A stretch of DNA of 64,000 bases. Origin: Notamacropus eugenii (taxonomy: Eukaryota; Chordata; Mammalia; Diprotodontia; Macropodidae). Shown piece after piece: positions 43,830-56,240 of this stretch. Every line of letters starts with the position of its first letter. Position 1 is the stretch's first letter. The notes beneath the pieces were generated by a model. That model was not told where the DNA came from. It was given only the letters and a program-made list of their open reading frames with translations, and searched no databases. The translations under genes and the position numbers were made by a program. Location of the stretch: positions 87,208,613 through 87,272,612 of the forward strand of contig NC_092872.1 in NCBI RefSeq assembly GCF_028372415.1. The letters run 5' to 3'.

Positions 43830-44353
43830 AAGAAGACTTCAGAGAGGCCTGGAAGGACTTATATGACCTGATGCTGAGTGAAAGGAGCAGAACCAGGAGA
43901 ACTTTATGCACAGCAACGACCACAGTGTGTGAGAGTTTTTTCTGGTAGACTTAGATTTTTGTAATAACACAAGAACTTCTTACAAAAAAAAAAAAAATCC
44001 CAATGGTGGTTCTCAAGGCAAAATGCCTTCCACACTCAGAGAGAGAAATATGGAAGTCACTCACATAATATAACAGATCATGTTTGTGTATGTGTATGTG
44101 TTTGTGTATCATGTTCTGATTTGTTATACAATTTCTTTCATTTATCTTAGTCTGACTACATAGCATGACTATAGTGAAAATATATTCAATAGGAAAGTAC
44201 ATGTAGAATCTATACAGAATTGTATGCAGTCATGGGGAGGGAAGGGGGGAGTGGGGGGTAGGTGGGGGGGATAAAATCACAATTGTATGGCAATGATTGT
44301 TAAACATTAAAAAAAAAAAGAATAAACTTAAAGCTTACCTCTGGAAAAAAAAA
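43830..44353 (+). mobile_element. 5'-truncated LINE-1 3' end with 16-bp target duplication
   Basis: Begins AAGAAGACTTCAGAGAGGCC, covers the L1 ORF2 end and 3' UTR, and ends in A-rich sequence. Exact 16-bp duplication AAGAAGCTTATGTTCT at 43814-43829 and 44354-44369. It landed in an R1-type repeat whose two halves (43735-43829, 44354-44410) rejoin. Confidence 0.88.
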
Positions 44354-45234
44354 AAGAAGCTTATGTTCTGCCAGGAAGGGGGCCCTATAAATAAGTCAAT
44401 ACAAAATATATATGTAACAGTGACTACCCAGGGCCCTACTGCCTGAAGGCCAGAGTATTACATTTTGTCTCTCCCCTAAGATTCTCCAGTCCCCTTAAAG
44501 AGGCTTGGGGGTGTCTAGGCTTTCTGCCATTAACTCTAGTTGCCATCTATAATGTTCCCCCAGTTTTAGGAGAACTCCTGCACCCTAGTTTCATTTAACT
44601 ACTTAACAGATAAGTTTTTACAAAGGAATATTTATGTCAAAGGATAGTGTGAATAAATATAAAAGCACTCCTCCCCAAACCTGGGAGCATAATCACCCCT
44701 ACCCCACTTTATATTCTGGGGAGAAGAAGGGGATTATGTTCACAGTTTCGCTTAGTTCCTATATAGCATGCTCCCAAGTTACAAACCAAAGTCTCCCTTG
44801 GCTAAGAGTCCCAGGCATTCTGGCTTCTCATGGCTTCCCTGTTGGTTTGACTGGCTTCACATCTGGCCTTGAATCCTGCCTCCAAGGTCACCATAATTCA
44901 AATGTGGGGCCAGTGGGGATTCTACCACCTATGCCTAGAACTGAAAAGGACAAAGAAAAGGGAACCAAAACAAAATCCCAAGCTTGATTCTTAGGGTCAC
45001 AGGGTAAAATGTGGAAGGAGGGAAGGGTAGCCCATGTATGACTGAGAGGCTTGTTCTGCATGGTAATGAAAAAAGAAAAGCTAATGAATTACAATGCTGA
45101 AAGATCTGACAGTCTAGGGGTTGCTGGGATGGAACTAAGTTAGTATAAAAAGGGAAATTAAAGCAAAATAAGGGACTTTCCATAAGGATTTAGAGAGGAA
45201 ATCATTGGTAAGATTAGAAGAATCTGGTGGGTCA

Positions 45235-45345
45235 CTGGAAAGAGCAATGAAGCTGATGATCAAGAGATCTAGGTTCTAACTCCAGCACCAACTACCTGTG
45301 TAATCACTCTTCACCTCAATTTCCTCAACTTTATATTTTTTGGAG
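45235..45345 (-). repeat. MIR-related SINE, reverse
   Basis: AAGAGATCTAGGTTCTAACT and TTCACCTCAATTTCCTCA. Confidence 0.5.
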
Positions 45346-45470
45346 GCACTTAGGGTTAAGAAACTTGCCCAGGATCACATAGCTAGTAAATATCTGAGAC
45401 CATATTTGAACTCAAGTCCTCCTGCCTCCAGGGCCAGCGTTCTATCCACTGAACCACTTAGCCGCCCCCC
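45345..45470 (+). repeat. SINE tail (MIR-like)
   Basis: AAACTTGCCCAGGATCACAT to CACTTAGCCGCCCC; the head is missing. Confidence 0.65.
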
Positions 45471-45499
45471 ATCTAATTCATACTAAGGTGTCACCAAGT

Positions 45500-45660
45500 A
45501 CTAACCAGTTATTCAACAAGTATTAAGCATATCCTATGTACGATGCACCGTTTAGCACTGGGAGATATAAAGACAAAAATGAAACTTCCTTCCCTCCAGG
45601 AACGTATGTTCTAAGGAGTGACAATATATAATTTTCCCAGGTAACAAATGCATTTAAACA
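45500..45660 (+). repeat. Dispersed repeat R1, 5' end only
   Basis: ATTCAACAAGTATTAAGCAT, then AGCACTGGGAGATATAAAGA and AACGTATGTTCTAAGGAG, as at the start of other R1 copies. Confidence 0.6.
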
Positions 45661-46007
45661 TGACTATCAAAGCCTTAGAAGTGAGCATTATCTGAGGATT
45701 TCAAACCCAGTGGTATGTTCTATGGGAAAGGAGGCATTTCTTCGTCCCTCAAGACACACCAGGTATAGGCGGTTGCCTGATTTGCCTATGCATAAGGCTG
45801 ATCATATCTTTGTGTTCTGTAACATTATTTATGGAAGCCAATGTCCTTCTTCTCACAGTGTATTGGAAATTGTGCAGGCATAAAGAGCTTAAGGACTGTA
45901 CCGAAGGCGATGGAGATGACTCCTTCTGCCAGTGTCATAATTGTTAAATATTTAAGTGTGGTATAGTATAAGAAGCACTAAACTAATAAGAGCTAGCAGC
46001 TATATAA

Positions 46008-46235
46008 TATAGCATTTTAAGGTATGCAAAGTACTTTACAAATAATATCTTATTTTATCTTCACAACAATTTTAGGAGGTAGGTGCTATTATTGTCCTTA
46101 TTTTATAGACAGTATTAAATGATTTGCCCAGGGTCACACAGCTAGTAAGTAACTTTGAACTAGTAAGTGGAGTCGAACTCAGGTCTTCTTGACTCCAGAC
46201 CCAGCGTACTATCCACTACACCACCTAGCTGCTCC
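46008..46235 (+). repeat. MIR/THER-type SINE
   Basis: TTTAAGGTATGCAAAGTACT opening, GCCCAGGGTCACACAGCTAG core, and an end at CCACCTAGCTGC. The open frames at 46167-46419 lie in and beyond it and are not genes. Confidence 0.75.
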
Positions 46236-46954
46236 CCCACACTATCATGCTGCGTCTGTAGTAGAGATTCAGATTTTTCTGTTCCTGCCATCAACTCACT
46301 GTTTGATCTTTGGTGTGCCTCAGTTTATCCAGAGGAGAACTGGAGGTGATAAAACTACTTCTAGGACTTTAATTATTACTGAAATTGAATATTTGGCAGG
46401 GAAAATATTGCCAAGATAAGTTCTCCCCAGAAAACAATGAATGTCCTTCCATGCTGGGCCTCTGGATCATACTCATCACAAGATGGCAATGCTTATTGTC
46501 CTTTTTTCTCAAAGAGAACCGAAATCATGTCACCGTGTTACAGTGTGTCCGACTGTGGCTGATCAGACAAGATGGTAACACAACCTCAGGAATAAGCAGT
46601 AAGCTCTCCTATAGAAAAGTCACTTTCTACCTTGTTCACCCATTGAACTTCTCACCCTCACTGCCATATTTCCATGTAGTCACATTAATTCTCAGAGATG
46701 ACCAGTGAGTGACCTGAGGGTGAGCTGTGCCTCATCATGTAGAATTGTTTATCACAGTCATAATTTCATTTTCCACATACTTTGCTGAATCTTAGATGTG
46801 GAAGAGACCCTGGTCATCTTTTAATCTAATCCCCTCCTTTGAGATGAGAAAACCATGGGAGGGTTTAGGGCGAGAAAGAGAGAAGAAAAACAGGCAATGT
46901 CTTGTCCAAGTTAACCCAGCCATTTAGTGAGGAAATTAGAACCCAGGTCTCCTG

Positions 46955-47110
46955 CTGAGCAGTGGAGAAGTGGATAGAATGCTAGGTTTCTAATCAGAAA
47001 TACCTAGGTTCCAATCCTGACCCAAGTAACTGAACCTCTGTGTGCCTCTATGTCTCCATCTGTAAGATGAGGGTGTTGGCCTCAATGGGCTCCAAGGTCA
47101 CTAAATATGT
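46955..47110 (-). repeat. MIR-related SINE, reverse
   Basis: GTGGATAGAATGCTAGGTTT, TACCTAGGTTCCAATCCTGA and TCTGTAAGATGAGGGTGTTG. Confidence 0.6.
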
Positions 47111-47441
47111 TATATTATAACATAGGATATACAATAAATAGAAGATACCATCTACCAAGCCATTGCACTTTCTTATACAGTGTGCTTCCTGCACCCTCTG
47201 CTGGTGATATGCCTCTCTTATCCTACACTGCTTCATGCTATGAACCAAGGCTCAGTTGATTTCTGAATGTTCCAGACTCTGCATTCTCTTCACCACATCT
47301 AGTTGTTCTGTCTCACCCCTCCAGCACCCCGCAGTGCAGCAGCTTAGCACACTGGTCTTAGTTGCAGGTTGCTCCTTTAGCTGAGGATGTGGCTTGTTGT
47401 TTTTGACCTAGAGAGTTCTCCAATTTCAGTTTAATCCCAGT

Positions 47442-47620
47442 TGTGGTTGTGTGTGGTTTGTCCTTCATTCTCAAAGAGGACCATGACATCAGGGAGATGA
47501 TAACATGACTTGCAATTGACTTTGATTTAAGCGAGGGAGGACTGTGCAAAATCACCACCCTCACTTTCTCCTCCAGAGCCCTCTGGGTCCAGTGGCCACA
47601 TATTGATCAGGGCGACTCAA
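47442..47620 (+). mobile_element. Short-form SINE lacking a tail
   Basis: The same head and middle as the long-form SINEs (GTCCTTCATTCTCAAAGAGG; CTCCAGAGCCCTCTGG), but it stops at GGCGACTCAA. An exact 11-bp duplication TTAATCCCAGT at 47431-47441 and 47621-47631 shows this is the full inserted unit. Confidence 0.85.
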
Positions 47621-47654
47621 TTAATCCCAGTATCACTCCTCAAGAAGGGCAAGA

Positions 47655-47805
47655 GGCAAGGTGATACAGTAGGCATCCAGGGTTAGGGGCCATAGATTCA
47701 AATCCTTGCTTTGACATTTACTATGTATATAGACAAGAGCAAGTGACTTCAATTCTATAAGACTCAGTTTCTCATCTATACAATGGAGATCATGATGCTT
47801 ACACT
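47655..47805 (-). repeat. MIR-related SINE, reverse
   Basis: AGGTGATACAGTAGGCATCC, AGATTCAAATCCTTGCTTTG and TTTCTCATCTATACAATGGA. Confidence 0.55.
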
Positions 47806-47814
47806 GCAAAAAAA

Positions 47815-48375
47815 AAAAAGTCAAAAACAGAAAGATCCTCAATACACCAAAATATTACTAATAATAGTCTTTTTTGGTAGCAAAGTATTGTTCAAACTCA
47901 TACCTATCAATTGAGGTACTGGGGTATATAAACCAGTCAACAAACGTTATTAAGTACCTACTATGTGCCAGGCACAGAAATGTGATATAAAGATTATATA
48001 TATGATTGTGATGGAATACTACTGTGCTATAAGAAATGATGAGCTCAATGATCTTAAGAAACCATAGATAAATTTGCATGATATAATGAATTGTGAAATG
48101 AGCAGAAAATGTTGCATACAGTAACAGTTATATTGTTTTAAGAACAATTTTTAGCAAATAAGTCATTTTGAATGCTATAAATACCCAGATTAACTACAAA
48201 GGATATATGAAGGAAGATGCTCTCTACATCCAGAGAAAAACCTGAAAAATAGAAGTATGTATAGAATGATTTTACATATATATGTGTGTGTATGTGTGTA
48301 TACACACATATGTATACATATATATATATATATATTTGTATTTAATGTAAGCCATCTCAGGGAGAGAAAAAAAGA
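47815..48375 (+). mobile_element. LINE-1 3' end, interrupted
   Basis: GATGGAATACTACTGTGCTA and ACATCCAGAGAAAAACCTGA are L1 ORF2-end and 3' UTR phrases. An R1-like phrase (AACGTTATTAAGTACCTACT) intrudes at about 47940-47980. A TA/TG microsatellite lies at 48277-48340. Confidence 0.65.
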
Positions 48376-48529
48376 AAAACAAAAGAAATTTTCATAACTT
48401 TATTATATATTTAAAAGAATAGTAAACTGTACATAATAGACTTGAAGTCTCATGTGCAATCATCTTTTTTATTATACTATGTTATGAAAAAGTTTGTTTT
48501 ATTCCATAAATTAAATTTAAAAAAAAAAG

Positions 48530-49632
48530 GTAAAAAGCAGTTCCACCTTTCAGAGAGCTCATAGTCTATTTGGGGAGATAACATGTAAGCAACTATGTAC
48601 AAATAAGCTATATGTAGGATAAACTGGAAATATTCAACAGATGAAAGAAACAGAATTAAAGGTGGGAAAAAGGCTTCCTTTTCTAATAAGATTTTAGTTG
48701 GGACCTGAAGAAAACCAGAAAAGCTAGGAGGCAAGGATCATCAAAAACATTCCAGGAATGGGGGACAGTCATTGAAAATATTCAGTGTCAGGAGATGAGT
48801 GTCCTGTTTGAGGAAAAGCAAGGAGACCAGTGTTGATGATCATAGAGAATGGGCAGGGTCAGGGGTGAAGAAGGCATAAGGTATAAAAATACTGAAAAAG
48901 TAAAAGGTGACAAGTTTTTGAAGAGCCTTGAACTCCAAATACAGGATTTTATATTTGAACTTGGAAGTGATAAAAATCCACTGGAGTTTTTTGAGTAGAG
49001 GGACAGATCCGTGCATTAGGAATATTACTTGATCAACTGAGTGGAAGATGGATTGGAGGGGAGAGAGATTTGTGGCAGGGAGACCAACCAACATACTATT
49101 GCTATAGTCTTGGGGTGCAGTGATAAAGGCCTATACCAAGGTGGGGCAGCGTTTAAAAAAAGGAGTATATGAGACACATGTTATACAGGTAAAATTAGCA
49201 AAGGGTGGCAATAGACTGGATATAGGGTGGGAAAGGAGGTGGTGTTAGAGTGAGGAGTTCAGGATGACAACTGGTATGCAAACCTGAAGGATGATGATGC
49301 CCTCAACAGGAATAGAGAATCTGGTAATGTGCAGGAGAGGAAACTGTGGGGAAAGTTAATGAGTTCAGTTGTAAATATGTTGAGTGTAAGATGTCTATGG
49401 GACATTGAGTTTGAGATGTCCAATAGACAGTTGGAGATGTGAAACTGAAAATCTGGAGAGGTCAGGATTGGATAGTAGATTTGAGAATCATCAGTATAAA
49501 GATGTCAGTTGAAGCCATGGGAAGTGAAGAGATCATCAAGTAAAATGATATAGAGGGAGAAGAAAAAAAGTCTATGACAGAGCCCTGGAGGACACCCATG
49601 ATTATTAGCAGGCATGCTGATGTGTAAAAGGA

Positions 49633-49673
<41 letters not shown>

Positions 49674-50210
49674 TCCTTCATTGAAAAAAGAAGACCATGC
49701 CATCAGAGAAATGATAACATGACTCGCATTTGACTTTGTTTTGAGTGAGGGAGGGCTGTGCAGGTCACCAGCCTCACTTCTTCTCCAGAGACATCTGAAT
49801 CCAGTGACCAGATATTCATCAGGATGACTGGAGATGACCCAGGATAAGACAATTGGGGTTAAGTGACTTGCCCAAGGTCACACAGCTAGTGCGTGTCAAG
49901 TGTCTGAGGTAAGACTTGAACTGAGGTCCTCCAGACTCCTGCACTGAGGCTCTATCCACTGTACCACCTAGCTGACCCTAAAAGGAATGAGCAGCTGTCA
50001 AATAAGACACATAGGTGGAGGATTAAGGTGAATGGGAATTGGGGAACAAGAAGTAGGAAACTGGGAATGGAGTTCAAATGATGAACACCAGGGGCTTAAA
50101 ATCACTGGTATGGGGAGGATATGCCCTAGGGGAATTTGTTCATCACTGAGAAGAGTTTAGATAGACTTTCATTTTCCATACAGGTTTGAATGAAATAATG
50201 GAATATAGGA
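48530..50210 (+). repeat. Dispersed repeat R1, copy c (longest)
   Basis: 48530-49635 and 49979-50210, split by a SINE. In order it carries GAGAGCTCATAGTCTATTTG, GGACCTGAAGAAAACCAG, GCAAGGAGACCAGTGTTG, GGGAGACCAACCAACATACT, TGTCTATGGGACATTGAGTT and AGAGCCCTGGAGGACACCCA. No protein frame of note; non-coding character throughout. Confidence 0.8.
49636..49978 (+). mobile_element. Long-form SINE beginning with a (TG)n run
   Basis: 11-bp exact duplication TAAAAGGAATG at 49625-49635 and 49979-49989. The 5' end is about 35 bases of TG followed by the standard head and MIR-like tail. Confidence 0.92.
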
Positions 50211-50362
50211 AATAAAGAATATGAAGTTTTCCAAGAAAAGAGTAAAGGAAGATGTATACAAACTTAAGCAAAGTGAAAACAGAATAAATAAAACAACATA
50301 TACAGTGAGAACAAAAAACACCAGAATTCTGTGTAATAATGATAAAATAACTAACAGATATT

Positions 50363-50600
50363 GTGTTTTAGCACAGTGGATAGAGCAATGGGATTAAAAT
50401 CAGGAAGACTTATCTTTATGAGTTCAAATCTGACCTCAGACACTTACTAGCTTATGTGACTCTGGGCAAATAACTTAACCCCATTTGCCTCAATTTCCTC
50501 ATATGTAAAATGAACTGGAAAATCATTCTACCCTATCTTTGACAAGAAAACCCCAAATTGGGTCACAGAGAGTTGGACAACTGAAAAATGACTTGAACAA
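50363..50600 (-). mobile_element. MAR1-like SINE, reverse
   Basis: TTAGCACAGTGGATAGAGCA, GTGACTCTGGGCAAATAACT and GACAAGAAAACCCCAAATTG. Confidence 0.75.
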
Positions 50601-50620
50601 TTGTGTCTTAAGATTTGCAA

Positions 50621-50715
50621 TGCATTATATATATATAACATTATAATATATAATATAATATATAATAATATAATATAATGCATTATATATATATAATAAC
50701 ATATATATATGTTAT
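50621..50715. repeat. AT palindromic microsatellite
   Basis: TGCATTATATATATATAA occurs twice around TAATA repeats; self-complementary and prone to cruciform or slippage. Confidence 0.9.
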
Positions 50716-50719
50716 TTCA

Positions 50720-51870
50720 TTATGATGACCAAGAAGCTTGACCCTGGAAAAGATTTGAAAAAAATATGCATTATTCCTTTCTTCTTTAAAGAGGAGGGAA
50801 CTATGAGTATGAAGTTTCATGTTGTTGGACTCAATTGATATGTTGGCTAGTTTTGATTAACTGTTTTTTTCCTTTCTCTTTAATATTCTGTTATCAGGGA
50901 TGACTCACTGGATGGGCAGGAGAGAAATATACTCAAAAGTGAATGTAAAGTAAAAAAATTAATAAAAAGGTTTATTATCTTTAACATTGTATAGAAATAT
51001 GAGTTATTTCGGACAGTTGTGATGGGGTAGTTTTTACACTGGTACGTAGGATTAAGTAGAGTTCATAAATGATCCATGATCCACAGATCCAAAAATTTTG
51101 ACAAAAAAAGTGTTCTGGAATAGATAAAAAAAACTATTGCTTCCTCATCTTTATGATTTACTGTTCTGGGCTCTAGTCTTGTTTTATTCCATCCTGTACA
51201 ACATTCTCTGGGACAGATGATTAAATAATAGCCTTTATCTTTTTCAGTGAGTGAGCCCAAGGGATATTATCAGTGACTGGGGATCAGATGAGGAACATAT
51301 CTATCCCACAAGGATAAGATTCCAAATTAGAGAAGGTTGCTAATATAGTGAAGAACAAGGGGGAAAATCCAAAGTGACCCCACAAATTGAAGGAAAGGTC
51401 CTACAGCCACAAAGAACAGTAAGTCTGGGGGCAAGTGCACAGTGATTTGTTTAAGGACCAGAGAGTCACAGCCAAAACAGAGATGATGAAGACAGGCTGG
51501 TCAGAAATTGAATTAACAGAAAGGTATCATAATTATACTTGCCAACAAACTGAGTGTAGGCATGCTTTGACAGAAACATGATTTCCCTGATGTGAGCCAA
51601 TGGTAGCACCTCTATGTTTTCTGAGTTTTCATGGTCAGAAAAAGTTATCACATGATGACCAATCTTTTGGTGACCACTCCTTCTGCATTTAGCTAAATTG
51701 ATTGCCAGATGATAGACACTCTGTTGCTGTCCCTCTACTCAAATACTTTTTCATTTATAGCACAAATGAATATGATTTGGGAATATTGTGCTAAGATGTA
51801 TAAAGAGTAACACAAGACTGGGAATAATTTTTCTAATATGTGTTCTGTATTCATCAGACTCTCACTATAA
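50720..51870. other. Intergenic, nothing recognised
   Basis: About 1.1 kb without an identifiable gene or named repeat; short frames on the minus strand show no family signature. Confidence 0.45.
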
Positions 51871-51879
51871 TGATATAAT

Positions 51880-52250
51880 TGTGCCCAGTTTGTACACTCA
51901 TCCTTGGAGAAGGTCCAGAAGAGAGTAACCCAAATAAACAAAGAATCGAAGGTTTGGCCTTGCAATAAAAGATTAAGGGGAAGACTTTTCCTAGCCCAGA
52001 GAAAATAAGAATGATGAGTTGTGATGACCATACATAGATATAGGAAGAGGGCATTTTTAGAATGATAATCAGATATTTTCTTTATTCATAGGAAAAAATG
52101 GAATGCAAGAGTAAAATAAGTTTTGAATATATTGGAGATACATTTCTATGAACTATAAAGCTATATTTGTTAGGTTATCATTTCATGAAGGTCAAGGTAT
52201 GGCTGCCAATAGCTAGAACAGGTACTAGGCTGTGGAATTCCAAATCTGAG
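51880..52250 (+). repeat. L3/CR1 LINE fragment
   Basis: ATTGTGCCCAGTTTG, GAGAAGGTCCAGAAGAGAGT, GGTATGGCTGCCAATAG and GGCTGTGGAATTCC follow the CR1/L3 3' end order loosely. Confidence 0.5.
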
Positions 52251-52284
52251 AAGAAAGTAAACAAAAACCATCAAACTTAGACAT

Positions 52285-52410
52285 TTAGAATCAGAAAATC
52301 ACAGAACTGGGAAAAGCCTCAGAGAGTGGTTCATCCAGTTCCCTCATTTTGCAAAGAAAAGCAAAGTGACTTATTCCAGGTCACAGGGCTAGTAGACAAC
52401 TGAAGCAGGT
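52285..52410 (+). repeat. MIR-related fragment
   Basis: ATCACAGAACTGGGAAAAGC and CAGGTCACAGGGCTAGTAGA. Confidence 0.5.
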
Positions 52411-52449
52411 TGTGAAGCAGGGTCTGAGTGAGACTGAGTGAGAGGCAAC

Positions 52450-52625
52450 ACAGTAGTAGGAAAAAGAACCTTGGATTTAAAGTCAGAAGACCTAGGTTCA
52501 AACTCTATCTCTTACTATTTAGGTGACTTAATCTGCCCTAGGCCTCAGTTTCCTCATCTGTAAAATGAGAGTGTTGGATTAGATGTCCTATAACATTCTT
52601 TCCAGTTCTAAATCTATTGTCCTAA
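52450..52625 (-). repeat. MIR-related SINE, reverse
   Basis: AGAAGACCTAGGTTCAAACT and GCCTCAGTTTCCTCATCTGT. Confidence 0.65.
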
Positions 52626-52950
52626 ATCAAGTACTCCCTCCCTTATACCTTAAACCTTATATCCTTATAGCATAAAATGAAAAAACCGTAGAGATTATGC
52701 AATCTAATCTCTTAATTTTACAGATAAGGATTCACTTTCTTGACCTTCCTTTGACATTTATGTCAAATAATACTTAGATCATATGCCCAGGTGAGCATGA
52801 TGCTATATTAAAACTAATTTTCATACATAGATGTTTTTCCCCACATAGAGAAGGCACACTATAGAAGCAGAAGTACAAAACAATGGAGAAAGAGAAGGAT
52901 TAAAAAGAAAAAACCTACTAGATTCAGGAAGGTGAATCCTTATCTCTGAC

Positions 52951-53195
52951 GGGCAGCTAGGTGGTGTAGTGGATAGAGCACCAGGCCTGGAGTCAGGAAG
53001 ACTCCTCATCCTGGGTTCAAATCACTTATTAGTTGTGTGACCCTGGGCAAGTCACTTTAACCCTGTTTGCCTTGGTGCCTCAACTGTAAAATGGTCTGGA
53101 GAAGGAAACGGCAAACCACTCCAGTATCTTTGCCAAGAAATGACAAATGTTTTGTGACTCAAATGAGGTTACAAAGAGTCAGACACAACTGAACA
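52951..53195 (-). mobile_element. MAR1-like SINE, reverse, near full length
   Basis: Starts GGGCAGCTAGGTGGTGTAGT and contains AGGCCTGGAGTCAGGAAGAC, TGACCCTGGGCAAGTCACTT and AAACCACTCCAGTATCTTTG. Confidence 0.85.
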
Positions 53196-53864
53196 ACATC
53201 TCTAATATGATAGAATTACACTAGATAATCTCTAGGGTTTTCCCAGCTTTTTACACTGTACTTCTATGCACTGCAGAATCTTGTGATAGTTTGACTTTAG
53301 TAAGATTCAGATTTCTTGCAAGTCAAATCATACCCACTGAACAGTAAGTGTACACAATAAAAAACTGATACTACATGATAAGGCAGGTTGCAGTTTTGTG
53401 TTGTCACTTGACACACGTGTTTTGGATCCTATTCTATGTGCATGGAACAGGAAATGACAGAAAATTTGGGTTTTTTTAAAGTTCTTCCAGTGTCACAGTT
53501 TTATATAAGGGCTTAGCCAGCTTCCTATCAAATCAAGATTCTCTTTCTAGCCACATTTGAATTCAGTTTCGAAGCAGATATTGACACAAAATTCATGTCA
53601 GCAAACTCCTGGTTATATGAGATATGTATTCCATAAGACCTGTCTTGTGCAAAAGATACATGACTGATCATGTGCGAGAGCAACATCAGCTAATAAGAAT
53701 TTTATTGAGTGTGTCTTTTTCTTATTTTTGCAATTCATCATTTTAGGAATAGCCTACAGGGCAAGGGAGGTTTGTACCATGTTAGACAACTGGTGAGCAA
53801 GAAGTTTCATACTAATAAATATAGTAACATCTTATGCTAACACTTTTTGCATGTTTAATTTGGA

Positions 53865-54040
53865 GTCAAAGGACCTGAGACTGAATCCTTTGCTGTACTT
53901 TGGGATATATACTGCTTGGGTGATTTGGGGTTAGTCATTTAATCTTGATGAACCTTAGTATTCTCATCTAGAAAATGACAGATTTGTACTAGATAAACAC
54001 TAAGATCCTTTCTAGATTTCAAGCTTATGATCTTATGATA
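53865..54040 (-). repeat. MIR-related SINE, reverse
   Basis: TTTGGAGTCAAAGGACCTGA and GATCCTTTCTAGATTTCAAG. Confidence 0.5.
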
Positions 54041-54349
54041 CTGGTAAGAGTAGAGTGATGAGAGTGAGTTTCTTTTCTGGCAATGTGAAATAACTAGGCT
54101 GTATACTTCATGAGGACAGGGGTCACCTCTTAGGTAGATGTCATATCTCTCCCAGAGTTCTGGATCAACATTTCACTCAAAACAATGTTCATTGAATTGA
54201 TTCAAATTGTTGGAAGGACAAAAGAAAACCAGTTTTTCAGCAGCTGTGTTGCTGGACAGTTCCTTGGTTAAAGTAGATGAAGTATAGTAGTGGGTATTTT
54301 ATTAGCCTCTAATTGAATGGAATGGAATCCTCTGTTTCTCATTAAGTAA

Positions 54350-54690
54350 AAATTTACAATGATCCAAGACAATTCCAAAGGACTCATGATGAAAAATGTT
54401 ATCCATCTCCAGAGAAAGAACTGATAAAATCTTGAAGCAGATCAAATCACACTATTTTTCACTTTATTATTTTTGTGGAGGCTTTTTGATCTATGTTTTC
54501 TTTCACAACAGGACTAATATGGGAATATAGTTTGCATAATTTGCATCTATAACCTATATTAAATTGCTTACTGTTTCAGGGAGGGCTGAGAGAAGAGAGA
54601 GACGGAGAGAATTTGGAACACAATATTTAAAAACAAATGTTAAAAATTGTTTTTACATGTAATAGGGGAAAATGAAATATTATTCAAAAA
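54350..54690 (+). mobile_element. LINE-1 3' end
   Basis: ATGATCCAAGACAATTCCAA, CCATCTCCAGAGAAAGAACT, AACCTATATTAAATTGCTTA, and a poly-purine/A-rich 3' UTR end. Confidence 0.75.
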
Positions 54691-55639
54691 TTATTTACTA
54701 AGCACCTATTATGTGGCAAGTGTAGATTTTCATTTTTACTTAAGATATCACTCAAATGCTCGAAACCTTATGATTTCTCTGAGGAAAACAAAACAAAAGA
54801 TAAATTAAAATGATATATCCTACCATCAATGGGATATATGTCCTGAGTAGTTTGCACAGAATTAAGAATGCATTATGCTGAATCATTCACACTCTTACTC
54901 AGCCTTCTTTCACCTTAGAGGCAAAGGACATGCATTTATAAGATGGTTGATTGAGAGTGGAGAGGTAGGACAGTCTACGATGAGTAAAATGCGTCAATCC
55001 AACTGATCCACAGTAAATGAACCTATTATTTTGTCCACATTAGACCCCTATTCAGATCTCCTGAATTAAAGTCTTTAACAAAAGCACTGAAAAATCAGAA
55101 GGACTGTGTGCTTGAATAATGTATAAAGAGCATTAACACTAAATATCAATAAACTTTACAAGGCAGATTACTTACCTAGAAAAGAAAACATTGATGTTTA
55201 GGATGAGCAACATCTATTAAACGCACATGGAATTTCTTGGTATTTCACTATGAAGGTTAATGAAAGAAAGAAACTTCCCATGGGAAACAGTAAGACAATA
55301 ATAAGTAATGTGAGTGTACCTAGAATTACAGCAGGGGATTAAGAAGCATCTCAGACACATAAGAAAAAACAGGAATTTTTGTGAACTGTAGGATGCGGCC
55401 GTAGGTCAGGAATCTTGCTGACCATGGAAATCTACCTGAAACTCTGCTGTGTTTTGTAACTAGTCCAAGGGACTAGCTTACTTTATACCAGAAGATAACC
55501 TTTGCTGATGTCTAAACCCCAACTAGAGAGGCTAGGCCTTTTGTGTTTGGTTGCTTGGAGCCTGCTTAGCTCCCTGAGTTCAAAGAAGTTCCACCCTTTA
55601 TTACACACTATCTTTCACCTTCCTACATCTGTCAATCAA

Positions 55640-56240
55640 CAAGTAAGGCCCTGGGGCACAAAGATAAAAATGAAACAGTTCCTGCTTTCAAGAAGCTTAT
55701 ACTCTGTGAGAGAAACTACACATAAATAGATATATATTGTAGAATATATAACATAGATGTGTGTTGTATATTCATGTGTACATGTGTGTTTATTGCCTAT
55801 ATCATATATACACATACATAAATACCATAGAAGTACAAAATAAATACAAGATAGTCCGGGGAGGGAAGGCAAGAGTAGCTGGAATGATTGGAAAAGAGTG
55901 CAGAAGGTGAAACCTGGAATTCAATGAGGCGCAGGTGAGGAGGTCGTGCATTCCAGGCACTGGGAAAGGGCTAATGCAAAGGCAAAGAAGGGGGATATGG
56001 AGCATCCTGTGGGAGGAACAGTAACGTGACTAGTTTGGTTTAATTGTAGAGTGTGAGAAAGGGAGTAATGTATAATGAGATTGGAAAGGTAGGTTGAAGT
56101 CACTCTTGTAAAGGGCTTTAAGAAACAGAAAAGCTTACATTTTATGTGAGCTACTAGAGTTTACTGACTGATGAGCATAGTCATGAATGACATGGTCAGA
56201 CCTATGTTAGGGTAAAGTCACTTTGGCAGTTGTGTGAATA
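55640..56240 (+). repeat. Dispersed repeat R1, copy d
   Basis: TTCAAGAAGCTTATACTCTG, AACCTGGAATTCAATGAGG, ATGAGATTGGAAAGGTAGG and GAATGACATGGTCAGACC. Same orientation as copies a-c. It contains a TA/TG microsatellite at about 55725-55815. Confidence 0.72.

Noticed and set aside
47815..48375. Independent gene suggested by frames at 47858-48079
   Set aside because: The sequence reads as a LINE-1 3' end with a microsatellite.
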